A model generated the notes under the pieces. That model saw nothing but the letters and a program-made list of their open reading frames with translations. It was not told where the DNA came from and ran no database searches. Source: Stenotrophomonas bentonitica (GTDB lineage Bacteria; Pseudomonadota; Gammaproteobacteria; Xanthomonadales; Xanthomonadaceae). Taken from it: a stretch of DNA of 64,000 nucleotides. The translations under genes and the position numbers were made by a program. Positions within the stretch are counted from its first letter, which is position 1, and the number at the start of each line of letters is the position of its first letter. Of the stretch, positions 45,791-54,489 are shown in pieces. The stretch lies in the NCBI RefSeq assembly GCF_013185915.1, contig NZ_JAAZUH010000001.1, positions 1,674,001-1,738,000 on the forward strand, read 5' to 3'.

Positions 45791-47119
45791 ATGATGCTGA
45801 GCATCCTCGGTTTTGGCATGGTCATTACGTTCATGTACTTGATCATGAGCAAACGACTGTCGCCGCTGGTCGCGCTGATCACCATTCCCATCGTGTTCGC
45901 GCTGTTGGGCGGCTTCGGTGCGGGTATCGACCAGATGATGCTCGACGGCATCAAGAAGATCGCACCGACCGGCGTGATGCTGATGTTCGCCATCCTGTAC
46001 TTCGGGGTGATGATCGACGCCGGCCTGTTCGACCCGCTGGTGCGGATCATCCTGCGCCTGGTCAAGGGTGACCCGATGAAGATCGTGCTGGGCACGGCGG
46101 CGCTGGCGATGCTGATCTCGCTGGACGGCGACGGCTCCACCACCTACATGATCACCGTCTCGGCGATGCTGCCGCTGTACCAGCGCCTTGGCATGAACGC
46201 GTTGAACATGACCTGCGTGACCATCCTGGCCGGCGGTGTGATGAACCTCACCCCGTGGGGCGGCCCGACCGCTCGTGCGGCCACGGCGCTGCATGTGGAC
46301 CCGGCGGACGTGTTCGTGCCGCTGATTCCGGCGATGGTGCTGGCCTGTGCGTCGGTGCTGCTGCTGGCGTGTTATCTGGGCCTGAAGGAACGCCGTCGCC
46401 TGGGCGTGGTGAAGCTGCCGACGGGTGGAAGCTGGATGGATTCCAGCGTGTCCGATGACGGCTCGCTGCCCACCGTGGAAGATGCCGAAGACACCAAGCG
46501 TCCGAAGCTGCTGTGGGTGAACCTGGCCCTGACCCTGGCGCTGATGACCGCGCTGGTGATGGGCGTGCTGCCGATGCCGGTGCTGTTCATGGTCGGCTTT
46601 GCGATCGCGCTGGTGATCAACTACCCGAACCTGGCCGAGCAGCGCCGCCGCGTGGTGAACCATGCCGGCAACGTGCTTTCGGTGGTGTCGCTGATCTTCG
46701 CCGCGGGCATCTTCACCGGCATCCTCAACAACACCGGCATGGTAGAGGCGATGTCGCGCAGCTTCCTTGCGGTCATTCCCGATGCCTGGGGCCCGTACCT
46801 GGCGGTGATCACCGCGCTGGCCTCGATGCCCTTCACCTTCTTCATGTCCAACGACGCGTTCTACTTCGGCGTGCTGCCGATCCTGTCCGAGGCGGCCGGC
46901 AACTACGGCATCACCCCGGTGGAAATGGCGCGCGCCTCGCTCGCCGGCCAGCCGGTGCATCTGCTCAGCCCGTTGGTCCCCTCTACCTATCTGCTGGTGG
47001 GGTTGGCCAAGGTGGAGTTCGCCGACCACCAGAAGTTCACCCTGAAGTGGGCGGTGATGGTCTCACTGGTGTTGATGTTCGGCAGCCTGCTGTGCGCGCT
47101 GTATCCCTTCGCGGCCTGA
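45791..47119 (+). CDS. citM: CitMHS-family citrate:proton symporter
   Basis: 442 aa and about 12 membrane helices. The family transports citrate complexed with Mg2+ or Ca2+. Signature stretches are LISLDGDGSTTYMITVSAML, NLTPWGGPTARAATAL and FMSNDAFYFGVLPIL. An AAGGAAA ribosome-binding site supports the ATG at 45791. It forms an operon with the porin before it and the PhaB-like gene 16 bp after it. The symbol is given by family, not by proven substrate. Confidence 0.93.
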   Translation: MMLSILGFGMVITFMYLIMSKRLSPLVALITIPIVFALLGGFGAGIDQMMLDGIKKIAPTGVMLMFAILYFGVMIDAGLFDPLVRIILRLVKGDPMKIVLGTAALAMLISLDGDGSTTYMITVSAMLPLYQRLGMNALNMTCVTILAGGVMNLTPWGGPTARAATALHVDPADVFVPLIPAMVLACASVLLLACYLGLKERRRLGVVKLPTGGSWMDSSVSDDGSLPTVEDAEDTKRPKLLWVNLALTLALMTALVMGVLPMPVLFMVGFAIALVINYPNLAEQRRRVVNHAGNVLSVVSLIFAAGIFTGILNNTGMVEAMSRSFLAVIPDAWGPYLAVITALASMPFTFFMSNDAFYFGVLPILSEAAGNYGITPVEMARASLAGQPVHLLSPLVPSTYLLVGLAKVEFADHQKFTLKWAVMVSLVLMFGSLLCALYPFAA

Positions 47120-47135
47120 TCCTGGAGCACTTGAA

Positions 47136-47876
47136 ATGACTCTTCGCATTGCATACGTCACCAGCGGCATGGGCAGCGTGGGTACCGCCATCTGCCAGAA
47201 GCTGGCCCGCAACGGCCACACTGTGGTGGCGGGCTGCGCACCCGATTCACCGCGCAAGGCCGCATGGCTGCGCGAACAGCGCGAGCTGGGCTTTGATTTC
47301 ATCGCCTCCGAAGGCAACGCGGCCGACTGGCAGTCCACGGTGGCGGCCTTCACCAAGGTCAAGGCCGAGGTGGGCGAGATCGACGTGCTGGTGAACAACG
47401 CCGGCGGCAGCCGCGACGTGTTGTTCCGGCAGATGAGCCAGGACGACTGGAACGCGGTGATGGGCTCGAACCTCCATGCGCTGTTCAACATCACCAAGCA
47501 GGTGATCGACGGCATGGCCTCACGCGGCTGGGGCCGGATCGTGAACATTGGTTCGGTGAGCGCGCACAAGGGCCAGATTGGGCAGGTGAACTTTGCGACC
47601 GCCAAGGCGGCGATGCATGGGTTCAGCCGGGCGCTGGCCAATGAGGTGGCTACGCGCGGGGTGACGGTGAATACCATCTCGCCCGGGTATATCGCCAGCC
47701 AGTCGATCAGCAGCTTTCCGCCGGATGTGCTTGATCGCTTGGCCGGATCGGTGCCGATCAGGCGCCTGGGCAAGCCGGAAGAAGTGGCCAGCCTGTGTGC
47801 GTGGTTGGCTTCGGATGATGCGGCGTATGTGACCGGCGCGGACTATGCGGTGAATGGTGGGTTGCATATGTTCTGA
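47136..47876 (+). CDS. PhaB-like short-chain dehydrogenase with the catalytic Tyr replaced by Phe
   Basis: 246 aa, similar throughout to NADPH-dependent acetoacetyl-CoA reductases (PhaB): the nucleotide loop TSGMGSVG at 9-16, NNAGG at 87-91, S140, K157 and SPGY. The YxxxK position reads F153-A-T-A-K157, because codon 47592-47594 is TTT where a TAT or TAC would be expected. The first glycine of the TGxxxGxG loop is Ser. Classical reductase activity is therefore doubtful. It is co-transcribed with the citrate carrier; its role there is unknown. Confidence 0.85.
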   Translation: MTLRIAYVTSGMGSVGTAICQKLARNGHTVVAGCAPDSPRKAAWLREQRELGFDFIASEGNAADWQSTVAAFTKVKAEVGEIDVLVNNAGGSRDVLFRQMSQDDWNAVMGSNLHALFNITKQVIDGMASRGWGRIVNIGSVSAHKGQIGQVNFATAKAAMHGFSRALANEVATRGVTVNTISPGYIASQSISSFPPDVLDRLAGSVPIRRLGKPEEVASLCAWLASDDAAYVTGADYAVNGGLHMF

Positions 47877-47939
47877 GCGGCGCCGCCCCGAACGGCAGGC
47901 CGCACCCGACCCTCGAACCGCCGGCCGCACCCGACCCTC

Positions 47940-48021
47940 GTAGTGCCGGCCGCTGGCCGGCTCCAGGCGGTATGTCGCACGAGACGTAGACCGCTTGGAG
48001 CCGGCCGGCGGCCGGCACTAC
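47940..48021. repeat. Inverted pair of REP family C
   Basis: 47940-47964 (+) and 47997-48021 (-): GTAGTGCCGGCC, a short centre, then GGCCGGC and TCC, 25 bp each. The second ends 1 bp before the TonB receptor stop. It is a convergent 3' boundary for both operons. Confidence 0.9.
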
Positions 48022-48022
48022 G

Positions 48023-50317
48023 TCAGAATTCCGCGCCGAAGGTCAGGAATACCTGCCTTGGCGCGCTTGCGTGAATCGCGTAGCGCGTTCCATTGGGGTC
48101 GGTCGGCGCGAACGAACTCAGCTGACCTGCATATCGCTTGTTGGTCAGGTTGGTGGCATTCAGCGCCACCTTTACATCCCGCAGCCCCATCCCCGGACCG
48201 AACGAATACCCCATACCGGCGTCAAACGTGGTCACACCGGGCACCGACTGGTCATTGATATATGTGTAGTACCGCTTTCCGGTGTACTTCCCGCGCAGGC
48301 TGGCAAAGAAGCCGTCCCGGTTCCAGCTGATCTCGCTGGACACCATCTGCTGCGGCGTATCCACGGTGATCTTGCCGGCCACCGGTACCACGACACCGCC
48401 GGAGATGTAGTCATCCTCGTATGTAGTCTTGTTCCACGACACCGCGTTGTACCACTGCAGCCCTTCCACCGGCTTGAGGATGAAGGTCAGCTCGGCGCCC
48501 TGGCTCTTCACCGAACCGACGTTGATGAAGCGTGTGATGCACTCCGGCCGCGTTCCCACCTCAATGCTGGTGCACGGGTTGAGCGACAGCAGGCGGTTGT
48601 CGAACATTACGTGGTAGGCCGCGATGGAGGCTTCGTACTTATCGCCAAACGTACGGAAGCCTGCTTCCAGCGTGCGCGACTTCTCCGGCTCCAGGTCATC
48701 CACGCTGGCCGCGAACGACTCCGGCGAGACCTGCAGCGGGCCACCACTGCCGCCACCGACGAACGCGGCGATGTTCTCTGCATAGGACGCGAACACCTCA
48801 TTTCGCTCGCTGAGCTTGAAGCCGATGCCTGCCTGCGGCAGCACCGACTCCTTCGCGGTGAGCGTGCCCGACGCATAGCTGGACTCGGTTCCGGGCTTTG
48901 AAACCGCCGTCATGCGGGTGTTCGGGCTCTTGATGCCTACGTCCACGGTCAGCCGGTCGTCCAGGAAACGCATGCGGTCCTGCACGTAGAACTGGCGGGT
49001 GCGGATGTCGTAGTCCTGGTCGAACAGGCGACGGTTCGGGTAGTTCAGGTAGCCGTCGTCCAGGAACGGACCCGTGATGTAGTAGAAGTTGCGCTCAACG
49101 TTGTGGTCATTCCGCCCGTACCACAGCCCTGCTTCCAGCTCATGCAGACCCCACTGCCAGCTCAGCGCAGCGGTGATGCCCTGCCGGTTGATGGTGTAGT
49201 TGGTGCTGCGGATGGAGATCGGCAGCGCCTGCGGCGTGCCCGGGTTGGACGGCTGGCCCGGCGCCCACCAGTGACCCTGGCCACGGTTCTCATGGTGGTA
49301 ACCGAGCAGCTTCAGGCGAGCGGCGTCACCCAGCGCGAAGTCTGCGTCGAGCGCGTACAGGTTGTCGTCGCGCAGCGCACGACTCTGGTAGTACGCGTCG
49401 TCGATGCTGTTGACGCCGCCACTGAAGGCGCAGCGTTGCGCATCATAGGTGGCCGGTGCGCAGTAGGCGGCGGCCAGGGCGCGGTCCCAGTCCGGTGCAT
49501 AGATGTTCCAGTCCCAGCCCAGGCCACGGGCCAGCATGCTCTTGGACAGGTAGGCATAGTTCGCCTGGCTGACCCGCGAGGTGGCCGCGAACGCGCCGAA
49601 GCGGTGGTCGCCCACCTGCCACACCGCCTTGGCGTTGAACTGCTTGGTGGTCTGGTTCTGGTTCGGCTCGGCCCACATATCCGCGTCTTGATGCACGCCG
49701 GAGACATAGGCCGAAAAGCCATTGAGGTCGCCGGTATCCACGCGCAGGTAGCCACGGCGCTGGTTGTCCTCGCCCACGGTGACGCTGGCGCGGCCGCCAA
49801 ATTCCGTGGACGGGTCCTGCGAGAAGTACTGGATGGTGCCACCCAGGTTGCTGGTGGAGGCCACGCCCAGCGAGCCGATGCCCTGCGAGAGCTCGGCACC
49901 GGCCAGGTTCTCGGCGATCAACGCACGCGCGATGCTCAGGCCGTTGTAGTTGCCGTAGCTGTTGTCGCCCAGCGGCAGGCCGTCCAGCGTGTAGCCCAGG
50001 CGGCTCTTGTCAAAGCCGCGCAGGCTGATGGTCTGGGACTCTTCATTGGCGCCGAAGGCGTCGTTGGACTGCACCGAGACGCCGGGCAGACGGTCGAGGA
50101 TCTTCTGTGCGCTGGTACCGGGCGGCAACACCTGCTTGTCGGCGGTGGTGATGCGCTGCACCTGGCGGGTCTCGCCCTGACCGATGACGGAGACGGCGTC
50201 CAGGGTGCGGGCGGTGGCAGCGGAGTCCGCGCTCAACGCTGCGTCTACGTCGGCAGCATTTGCATTGGCAGCGCACAGCGCGATCGCTACGGCGATCGTC
50301 AGGGGTCGGTTGAGCAT
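48023..50317 (-). CDS. TonB-dependent outer-membrane receptor
   Basis: 764 aa from the ATG at 50317 (a TTG 15 bp upstream is an alternative). The signal peptide ends at ANANAAD. A TonB-box-like segment lies near LDAVSVIG. The plug domain has ILDRLPGVSVQSND and SLRGFDKSRLGYTLDGLPLGDN. The long barrel ends in VFLTFGAEF, with a terminal Phe. The ligand is unknown. No siderophore or vitamin B12 genes are near, and I found no convincing Fur box in the 300 bp upstream. Confidence 0.93.
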   Translation of the reverse strand: MLNRPLTIAVAIALCAANANAADVDAALSADSAATARTLDAVSVIGQGETRQVQRITTADKQVLPPGTSAQKILDRLPGVSVQSNDAFGANEESQTISLRGFDKSRLGYTLDGLPLGDNSYGNYNGLSIARALIAENLAGAELSQGIGSLGVASTSNLGGTIQYFSQDPSTEFGGRASVTVGEDNQRRGYLRVDTGDLNGFSAYVSGVHQDADMWAEPNQNQTTKQFNAKAVWQVGDHRFGAFAATSRVSQANYAYLSKSMLARGLGWDWNIYAPDWDRALAAAYCAPATYDAQRCAFSGGVNSIDDAYYQSRALRDDNLYALDADFALGDAARLKLLGYHHENRGQGHWWAPGQPSNPGTPQALPISIRSTNYTINRQGITAALSWQWGLHELEAGLWYGRNDHNVERNFYYITGPFLDDGYLNYPNRRLFDQDYDIRTRQFYVQDRMRFLDDRLTVDVGIKSPNTRMTAVSKPGTESSYASGTLTAKESVLPQAGIGFKLSERNEVFASYAENIAAFVGGGSGGPLQVSPESFAASVDDLEPEKSRTLEAGFRTFGDKYEASIAAYHVMFDNRLLSLNPCTSIEVGTRPECITRFINVGSVKSQGAELTFILKPVEGLQWYNAVSWNKTTYEDDYISGGVVVPVAGKITVDTPQQMVSSEISWNRDGFFASLRGKYTGKRYYTYINDQSVPGVTTFDAGMGYSFGPGMGLRDVKVALNATNLTNKRYAGQLSSFAPTDPNGTRYAIHASAPRQVFLTFGAEF

Positions 50318-50632
50318 GAGGGTCCGTTGCAAGATGGAGATGGCCTGCGTGGAGCAGGTGCATCGCCATGGTGCGAGCGGAAGATTAAGGGATTCTTACG
50401 TACGGACTCTGCTGGCCCAAAGTGCGACCTTGATCATGGAATGCTGATCCATTGGTCATGGAGGCTGGCAATGTGGCCCTGGCCTGAAAATCAATGACGT
50501 CGCTAAGCAGAGAGTGGGTCTGCTCGTGGCCAGAAGCGGACACACCCGCGACTCATCGCCGCGCGGTGCGGAAGCGAGCTACAGATGCAACGCGCGGTAC
50601 GGCCGTCCGCGGCTCCTAGCCAGCCGCCCTCA
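50318..50632. other. Intergenic region upstream of the TonB receptor
   Basis: It should contain the receptor promoter (minus strand). I see no strong repeats, terminator or coding frame. Composition changes from high GC to more AT-rich towards 50500, where the second accessory patch begins. Confidence 0.4.
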
Positions 50633-51961
50633 TCATTGCTGTTGCCGTATGAAAGCTTCCACAGCTTCCTCAACCGCCTCGGTCGGATTGCGGGGAAGAA
50701 TGTTCACAGGAATCACCACTTCGCAGTCAATCGGCTCCCGACCTTCCAGAAGGAGTTCGACGACTGCGTTTCCTATCACGCGGTGAAATACCGTATAGAA
50801 CGCCCGGACGTCTTGCTCGACCGGACGATGCTCGTCGTTCTGGAGGAGGCAACTGTTATCAAGCTGCGTGTGGACCTGCCCGTTCCGAAAATCCAGAACA
50901 AGGGCAAACATCATCGTCATTCGATCATTAAATAGCAGCACTCTAGCCGCGCCTTCATGGACCGCATCCACACGCATCGTCATGGCGCCGAGGCCTGGAA
51001 GCGGGTCATCTGGCCAAAGTCGCAATCCGACTCGAAGCCCTTCTAGCTCAAGCAAAGCTGAGTCGGGAGTACCGCCGGCCTTGAGCGTCGCCAATGCCTG
51101 AGGATCAATGAGCGGCTCCCATGGTTCCAGCCGATTACGCGACGCGTAGACTGACCTAGCAGTAGGTACGTTCAATTCGTGAGCGATGTAGCGCCGTGCC
51201 AGCTCCCTCATAAGGACCAAGTCTGCGGCAATGCGACGCCGATCAAAGGGGATATCGGGATCGACGATATCCCCGCCGAACGATGCATGAGCCACGGCAT
51301 TGCGCCCACTGTCATACAAGTGACGACCAACATCCTCGCCCGCCGCCCGCAGCTCCGCAATGCGAGCAACTGCGCGCTCTTCAGGTAAATGGTCGAGGTT
51401 TCTCGTGAACCAATCGGCCCGCCCTCGTCCATCCTGATACTGCGACTCGATAACCTTGAAATAGCTCAGGAACGCATAGCTGTCGTGAACACCCGACAAC
51501 CTTTCCCCCTCTCGCCAGAAGGCTAATGCGATCCGGACATTCTCGTCCTCGATGATTGGCATATAGTTGCAGTCGAAACTCTTACTCCCGGACTGCCCGA
51601 CTGAGGAATGCGCCAGGCGAGTTCCGACGCCAAAGACTGTCGCCCGACTCCCGTGCATGATATCGACTACGTCCACGAAGCCATGGCGAAACCAGCCCAG
51701 AACCGAGGTGAAGCGATACAGCCTGGATAGACATTCGTCGCGCCGCTGCATGGCGCCCGGCATTGTGATCGCTGGCGCCAGCCGCTGTTCGCCATTATCC
51801 GTTCCACGAAGAATGAAATCGTCACCTGCGTATTGGATCCAGACGTCCTTAGCTGGCCAGGGAATGGACGACGCAACTGCTCCCGTAAACCATCCCATTT
51901 GGCTACGAAGCTTCTGATCGACAGCATCACCAAAGGCATGGGGAATATATGGCGTTCGCAT
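50633..51961 (-). CDS. MauJ-like protein with a HEPN-type RX4H motif
   Basis: 442 aa. I recall the layout, including RDECLSRLYRFTSVLGWF and HGFVDVVDIMHG, from proteins annotated as methylamine utilisation protein MauJ. No methylamine genes are nearby. In the centre, R220-N-A-V-A-H225 in SGRNAVAHASFGG matches the RX4-6H motif of HEPN ribonuclease folds, which are common in defence and toxin systems. Codon use is less GC-biased than in neighbours, which suggests transfer. True function unknown. Confidence 0.65.
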   Translation of the reverse strand: MRTPYIPHAFGDAVDQKLRSQMGWFTGAVASSIPWPAKDVWIQYAGDDFILRGTDNGEQRLAPAITMPGAMQRRDECLSRLYRFTSVLGWFRHGFVDVVDIMHGSRATVFGVGTRLAHSSVGQSGSKSFDCNYMPIIEDENVRIALAFWREGERLSGVHDSYAFLSYFKVIESQYQDGRGRADWFTRNLDHLPEERAVARIAELRAAGEDVGRHLYDSGRNAVAHASFGGDIVDPDIPFDRRRIAADLVLMRELARRYIAHELNVPTARSVYASRNRLEPWEPLIDPQALATLKAGGTPDSALLELEGLRVGLRLWPDDPLPGLGAMTMRVDAVHEGAARVLLFNDRMTMMFALVLDFRNGQVHTQLDNSCLLQNDEHRPVEQDVRAFYTVFHRVIGNAVVELLLEGREPIDCEVVIPVNILPRNPTEAVEEAVEAFIRQQQ

Positions 51962-52022
51962 TTGCGCTCAGTTGCCCTGCCGGATGTTTCTATCCTACTA
52001 GACAGGTGTCAATAGTTCCCAG

Positions 52023-52052
52023 TGTCTGTCGGAATTGGGTCCGAATTGGACA
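52023..52052. repeat. Imperfect palindrome TGTCTG...GGGTCC...GGACA
   Basis: A 30-bp imperfect dyad just upstream of the MauJ-like gene. It shares its pattern (GTC, GGGTC centre, GGAC end) with 52548-52572. Confidence 0.4.
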
Positions 52053-52118
52053 TTACCAAGGTCGCAAAACGCGCTGCCCTGGCGGGTGCCCGCTTGTGGC
52101 CCGAAGCTGACATCCACT

Positions 52119-52505
52119 CTAGCGTTCACCCATGCGACTTGATGCAGACCGGCTTAGTAACGCATCCCACTCCCACTCTATCCAGATCACTCTGTCTGTG
52201 GCTGGGTCGTCTACTCCAATTCGATGGGGAAACTGGGCACAGTAAAGTGCGGAAGAAAGCGACTCCACAAGTCGCGATGCTTCCAGCCACGTGGTGGCAA
52301 GTGCACCCGACGCATGCATCACGTCGTGGGTTGAAGGATCCATCGCAAAGTCTGAGTCATCAAGGCCGATATAGCGCAGAATCACTTGGCCGTTGAGGGC
52401 GGACTCGTGCGACTCAAGAGGGATAAGGCAATCCAAGAGGTAGGGCTCAATGCCCCTGAGACCATGAGGGGCGTAGATTTCGATCTGGAAGTGACATCCG
52501 GTCAT
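52119..52505 (-). CDS. Hypothetical small acidic protein
   Basis: 128 aa, acidic and rich in Trp at the C-terminal end (VIWIEWEWDALL). The N-terminal part looks like a beta-strand/loop domain (FQIEIYAPHGLRGIEPYLLD). Acidic single-domain proteins of this size in accessory patches are often immunity proteins, but I cannot assign a family. The opposite-strand frame over the same bases looks non-coding. Confidence 0.5.
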   Translation of the reverse strand: MTGCHFQIEIYAPHGLRGIEPYLLDCLIPLESHESALNGQVILRYIGLDDSDFAMDPSTHDVMHASGALATTWLEASRLVESLSSALYCAQFPHRIGVDDPATDRVIWIEWEWDALLSRSASSRMGER

Positions 52506-52547
52506 GAAGCCTCGCAGCAGTCGGGCCTAATCATCCTCACTTCCAAT

Positions 52548-52572
52548 GTCCGCCTTTGGGTCGAAAACGGAC
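52548..52572. repeat. Imperfect palindrome GTCCGCCTTTGGGTCGAAAA-CGGAC
   Basis: A dyad with GTCCG/CGGAC ends and a GGGTCGAAA centre, of a type often seen between genes in gamma-proteobacteria. It is partner to 52023-52052. The surrounding 52506-52662 has no gene that I can support. Confidence 0.5.
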
Positions 52573-52662
52573 TGTAGCACCACTGTCGCGCCGCGCCCCG
52601 GCCAAACGTCCGGTCTCGGTCATTGGGGGAACATAGCTCGGCGCTTTGGCCGGATGCTCTCG

Positions 52663-52962
52663 TTACGCAGCAGGCGAACCGTCGGCAGCAAAATCCGCGA
52701 TCATCGCGGCGGTTTCCTCGACGCTACTGCATATGCAGGGCGATCTTGCATCGTCCCAACTGGGTACAGAAGAGACCTGAGACGCTACCTTGTAAAGGAA
52801 CTCTGCACGGACGCATACGCGTCTTACCCGAGCCAGTCCAAGTATGTCGCCCGCATGATTGAAACCTACGATATTCTTCCGACCTCTATAGTCGCCGTCC
52901 CCGTCAAATAGCAGCGCGCCATCGAACTTGCCGTCGCGTGCCAAATCTACGATTGAGGTCAT
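52663..52962 (-). CDS. Hypothetical protein, possibly the frameshifted 3' part of a longer gene
   Basis: 99 aa from the ATG at 52962, with AGGAGGAG upstream. The sequence begins MTSIVDLARDGKFDGALLF. The same SD-like bases encode QEEFLDDL in another frame (52904 to about 53081) that begins MSATDLKRGYAAVSPIG and would join naturally to IVDLARDG if one or two bases were changed. It is therefore either an independent gene or half of a broken one. Family not recognised. Confidence 0.45.
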   Translation of the reverse strand: MTSIVDLARDGKFDGALLFDGDGDYRGRKNIVGFNHAGDILGLARVRRVCVRAEFLYKVASQVSSVPSWDDARSPCICSSVEETAAMIADFAADGSPAA

Positions 52963-53135
52963 CCAGGAACTCCTCCTGAAGTGTGCCAATTGGTGAAACG
53001 GCAGCATATCCCCGCTTCAGGTCGGTCGCCGACATTACCATCTTCCCCGGCGGTCGGTCTCGGCACAGTGTCCGCTCTCGGCCAACAACTTGCATCGAAC
53101 TTAGCGGAGTCCGAGCATCGCATGAGCACGGCCGC

Positions 53136-54404
53136 TCACTCCGCAGCCAGCTGGTCCATCCGGATCCTATTGGCAAACAACGAGAACGCCAGCATCCCCG
53201 CCAACCCATTGGCCCGACTCACCCAATGCGGCAGCCAGCGCGGTGGGCGCAGGATGCCCTCTTCGAACAGCGGCGCAAAATCAATTGCGTCGGTCAATGA
53301 CATCTTCCCGGCGAACAACCAGCGGCAGTTCTGCAGGCGGTCTTCTGCCAGCATGTGGCGGAAGAAGGTGTGCACGGACACCAGGCCGCGCAGGTAAACG
53401 GTGTCTTTGGTGAACGCCGCGCCGCCGGTAGCGGGTACGCCGCGGAACACGCGTTGCGCCGATGCGAAGCTCTCTTCGTTGTTCTGCCCCGCATCGCAGA
53501 AGTAGCGGAACACCTGGATGAAGTCCGCCCCCTCCCGCGCCATCGCAATGGCTTCGGTACGCAAGCTGATGCGCTTGAGCCGCTCGATGTCGATGCTGCC
53601 GGTGATCTGCTCGGCGAAAGTAGCCAACCCTTCCTGGGTGGCCGTCACGCGCGGCGACGACAACGCCAGGCTGGGCAGGTGCGGCTGTTCGCGACCATTG
53701 AGCGCAGTGAGCGAATGCACCAGCGCTTCATGGTGGAACAGCTGCGCACGATCGTAGGCACTGAAGCGCGCACTGGTGCGCAGGCGGATGCGGGTGGGGC
53801 CGGCGGCGGCCTTGGAGATCAGTTCCGGGTCCAGCTGCACGCTGATGATGCGCGATTCGAAGAAGGCGTCCAGGTCGCTCTGCAGCTGAAGCTGCAAGGC
53901 CGTAGCCGAAACGGGCACCTGTTCTTCCGGAGCCAGCAGCTCGTGGTCGAGCTCCTGTGCGATCTGTATGAAATGCCGGGCCGCCTCGCGGGTGCTGGGG
54001 CCGTTACCGGGTAGCGGCTGCTCCGGCGAGCCGAACAGCTCCACCGAGTAGCGGTCCACTTCGGCGGTACCGAGGGACTCGAGCAGGCCAGCGGCCAGGT
54101 CCCAGCTGTGGGCCGAGCGCTGGATGTACAGGCCCAGCGGATGGCTGAGGTCGCACTGGGCGCTGAGCGCGGCCAGTTCGCGGCGGGTGTCGGTGAAATC
54201 GAGTTTGGGGTACTCCAGCACCGGCAGGACCGGGCGCCCGCGCGCCACGCTGGCGAGAAAAGGGGCCTGCAGCGAGGCCGGCCAGCTGGTCAGGGTCAGC
54301 AGGCGGATGCCGCCAACAGCCTCCACCAACCGGGCGTCCAGCGCGGTGTGGTGGGTCACATCCCGGTCCACGGTCATCGGCGGGCGGTGAGGAGCGATGC
54401 TCAT
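53136..54404 (-). CDS. QEGLA-motif protein (DUF1704), putative zinc metallopeptidase
   Basis: 422 aa. The family name is flavohemoglobin-expression-modulating QEGLA-motif protein. H225-E226-A-L-V-H230 in FHHEALVHSLT is an HExxxH metal motif, and E258 in the TQEGLA motif is a plausible third ligand. Eukaryotic relatives with the same motifs (MATCAP) are tyrosine carboxypeptidases, so a peptidase role is likely but unproven in bacteria. A REP-A lies 50 bp upstream. Confidence 0.85.
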   Translation of the reverse strand: MSIAPHRPPMTVDRDVTHHTALDARLVEAVGGIRLLTLTSWPASLQAPFLASVARGRPVLPVLEYPKLDFTDTRRELAALSAQCDLSHPLGLYIQRSAHSWDLAAGLLESLGTAEVDRYSVELFGSPEQPLPGNGPSTREAARHFIQIAQELDHELLAPEEQVPVSATALQLQLQSDLDAFFESRIISVQLDPELISKAAAGPTRIRLRTSARFSAYDRAQLFHHEALVHSLTALNGREQPHLPSLALSSPRVTATQEGLATFAEQITGSIDIERLKRISLRTEAIAMAREGADFIQVFRYFCDAGQNNEESFASAQRVFRGVPATGGAAFTKDTVYLRGLVSVHTFFRHMLAEDRLQNCRWLFAGKMSLTDAIDFAPLFEEGILRPPRWLPHWVSRANGLAGMLAFSLFANRIRMDQLAAE

Positions 54405-54456
54405 GAGGCGGACATTAGCAGGGTCGCCCGGCGATGTCGGCCCCTCCCCTGCGTAC

Positions 54457-54479
54457 AGCCACGCAGGGCGTGGCTCTAC
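54457..54479 (-). repeat. REP family A, single copy
   Basis: A minus-oriented GTAGAGCCACGC...GCGTGGCT element between the DUF1704 gene and the 3' end of rsgA. Confidence 0.9.
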
Positions 54480-54489
54480 CGGTAGATCG

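Noticed and set aside
44429-47029. 866-codon minus-strand frame opposite the porin and CitMHS genes
   Set aside because: Covers parts of two genes in antisense; His/Gln-rich, no recognisable domain.
50318-50520. Fur box upstream of the TonB receptor
   Set aside because: No stretch resembles the GATAAT-type hexamer array.
52022-52396. Plus-strand 124-codon frame
   Set aside because: Overlaps the more protein-like minus-strand gene at 52119-52505 and begins in an intergenic palindrome.
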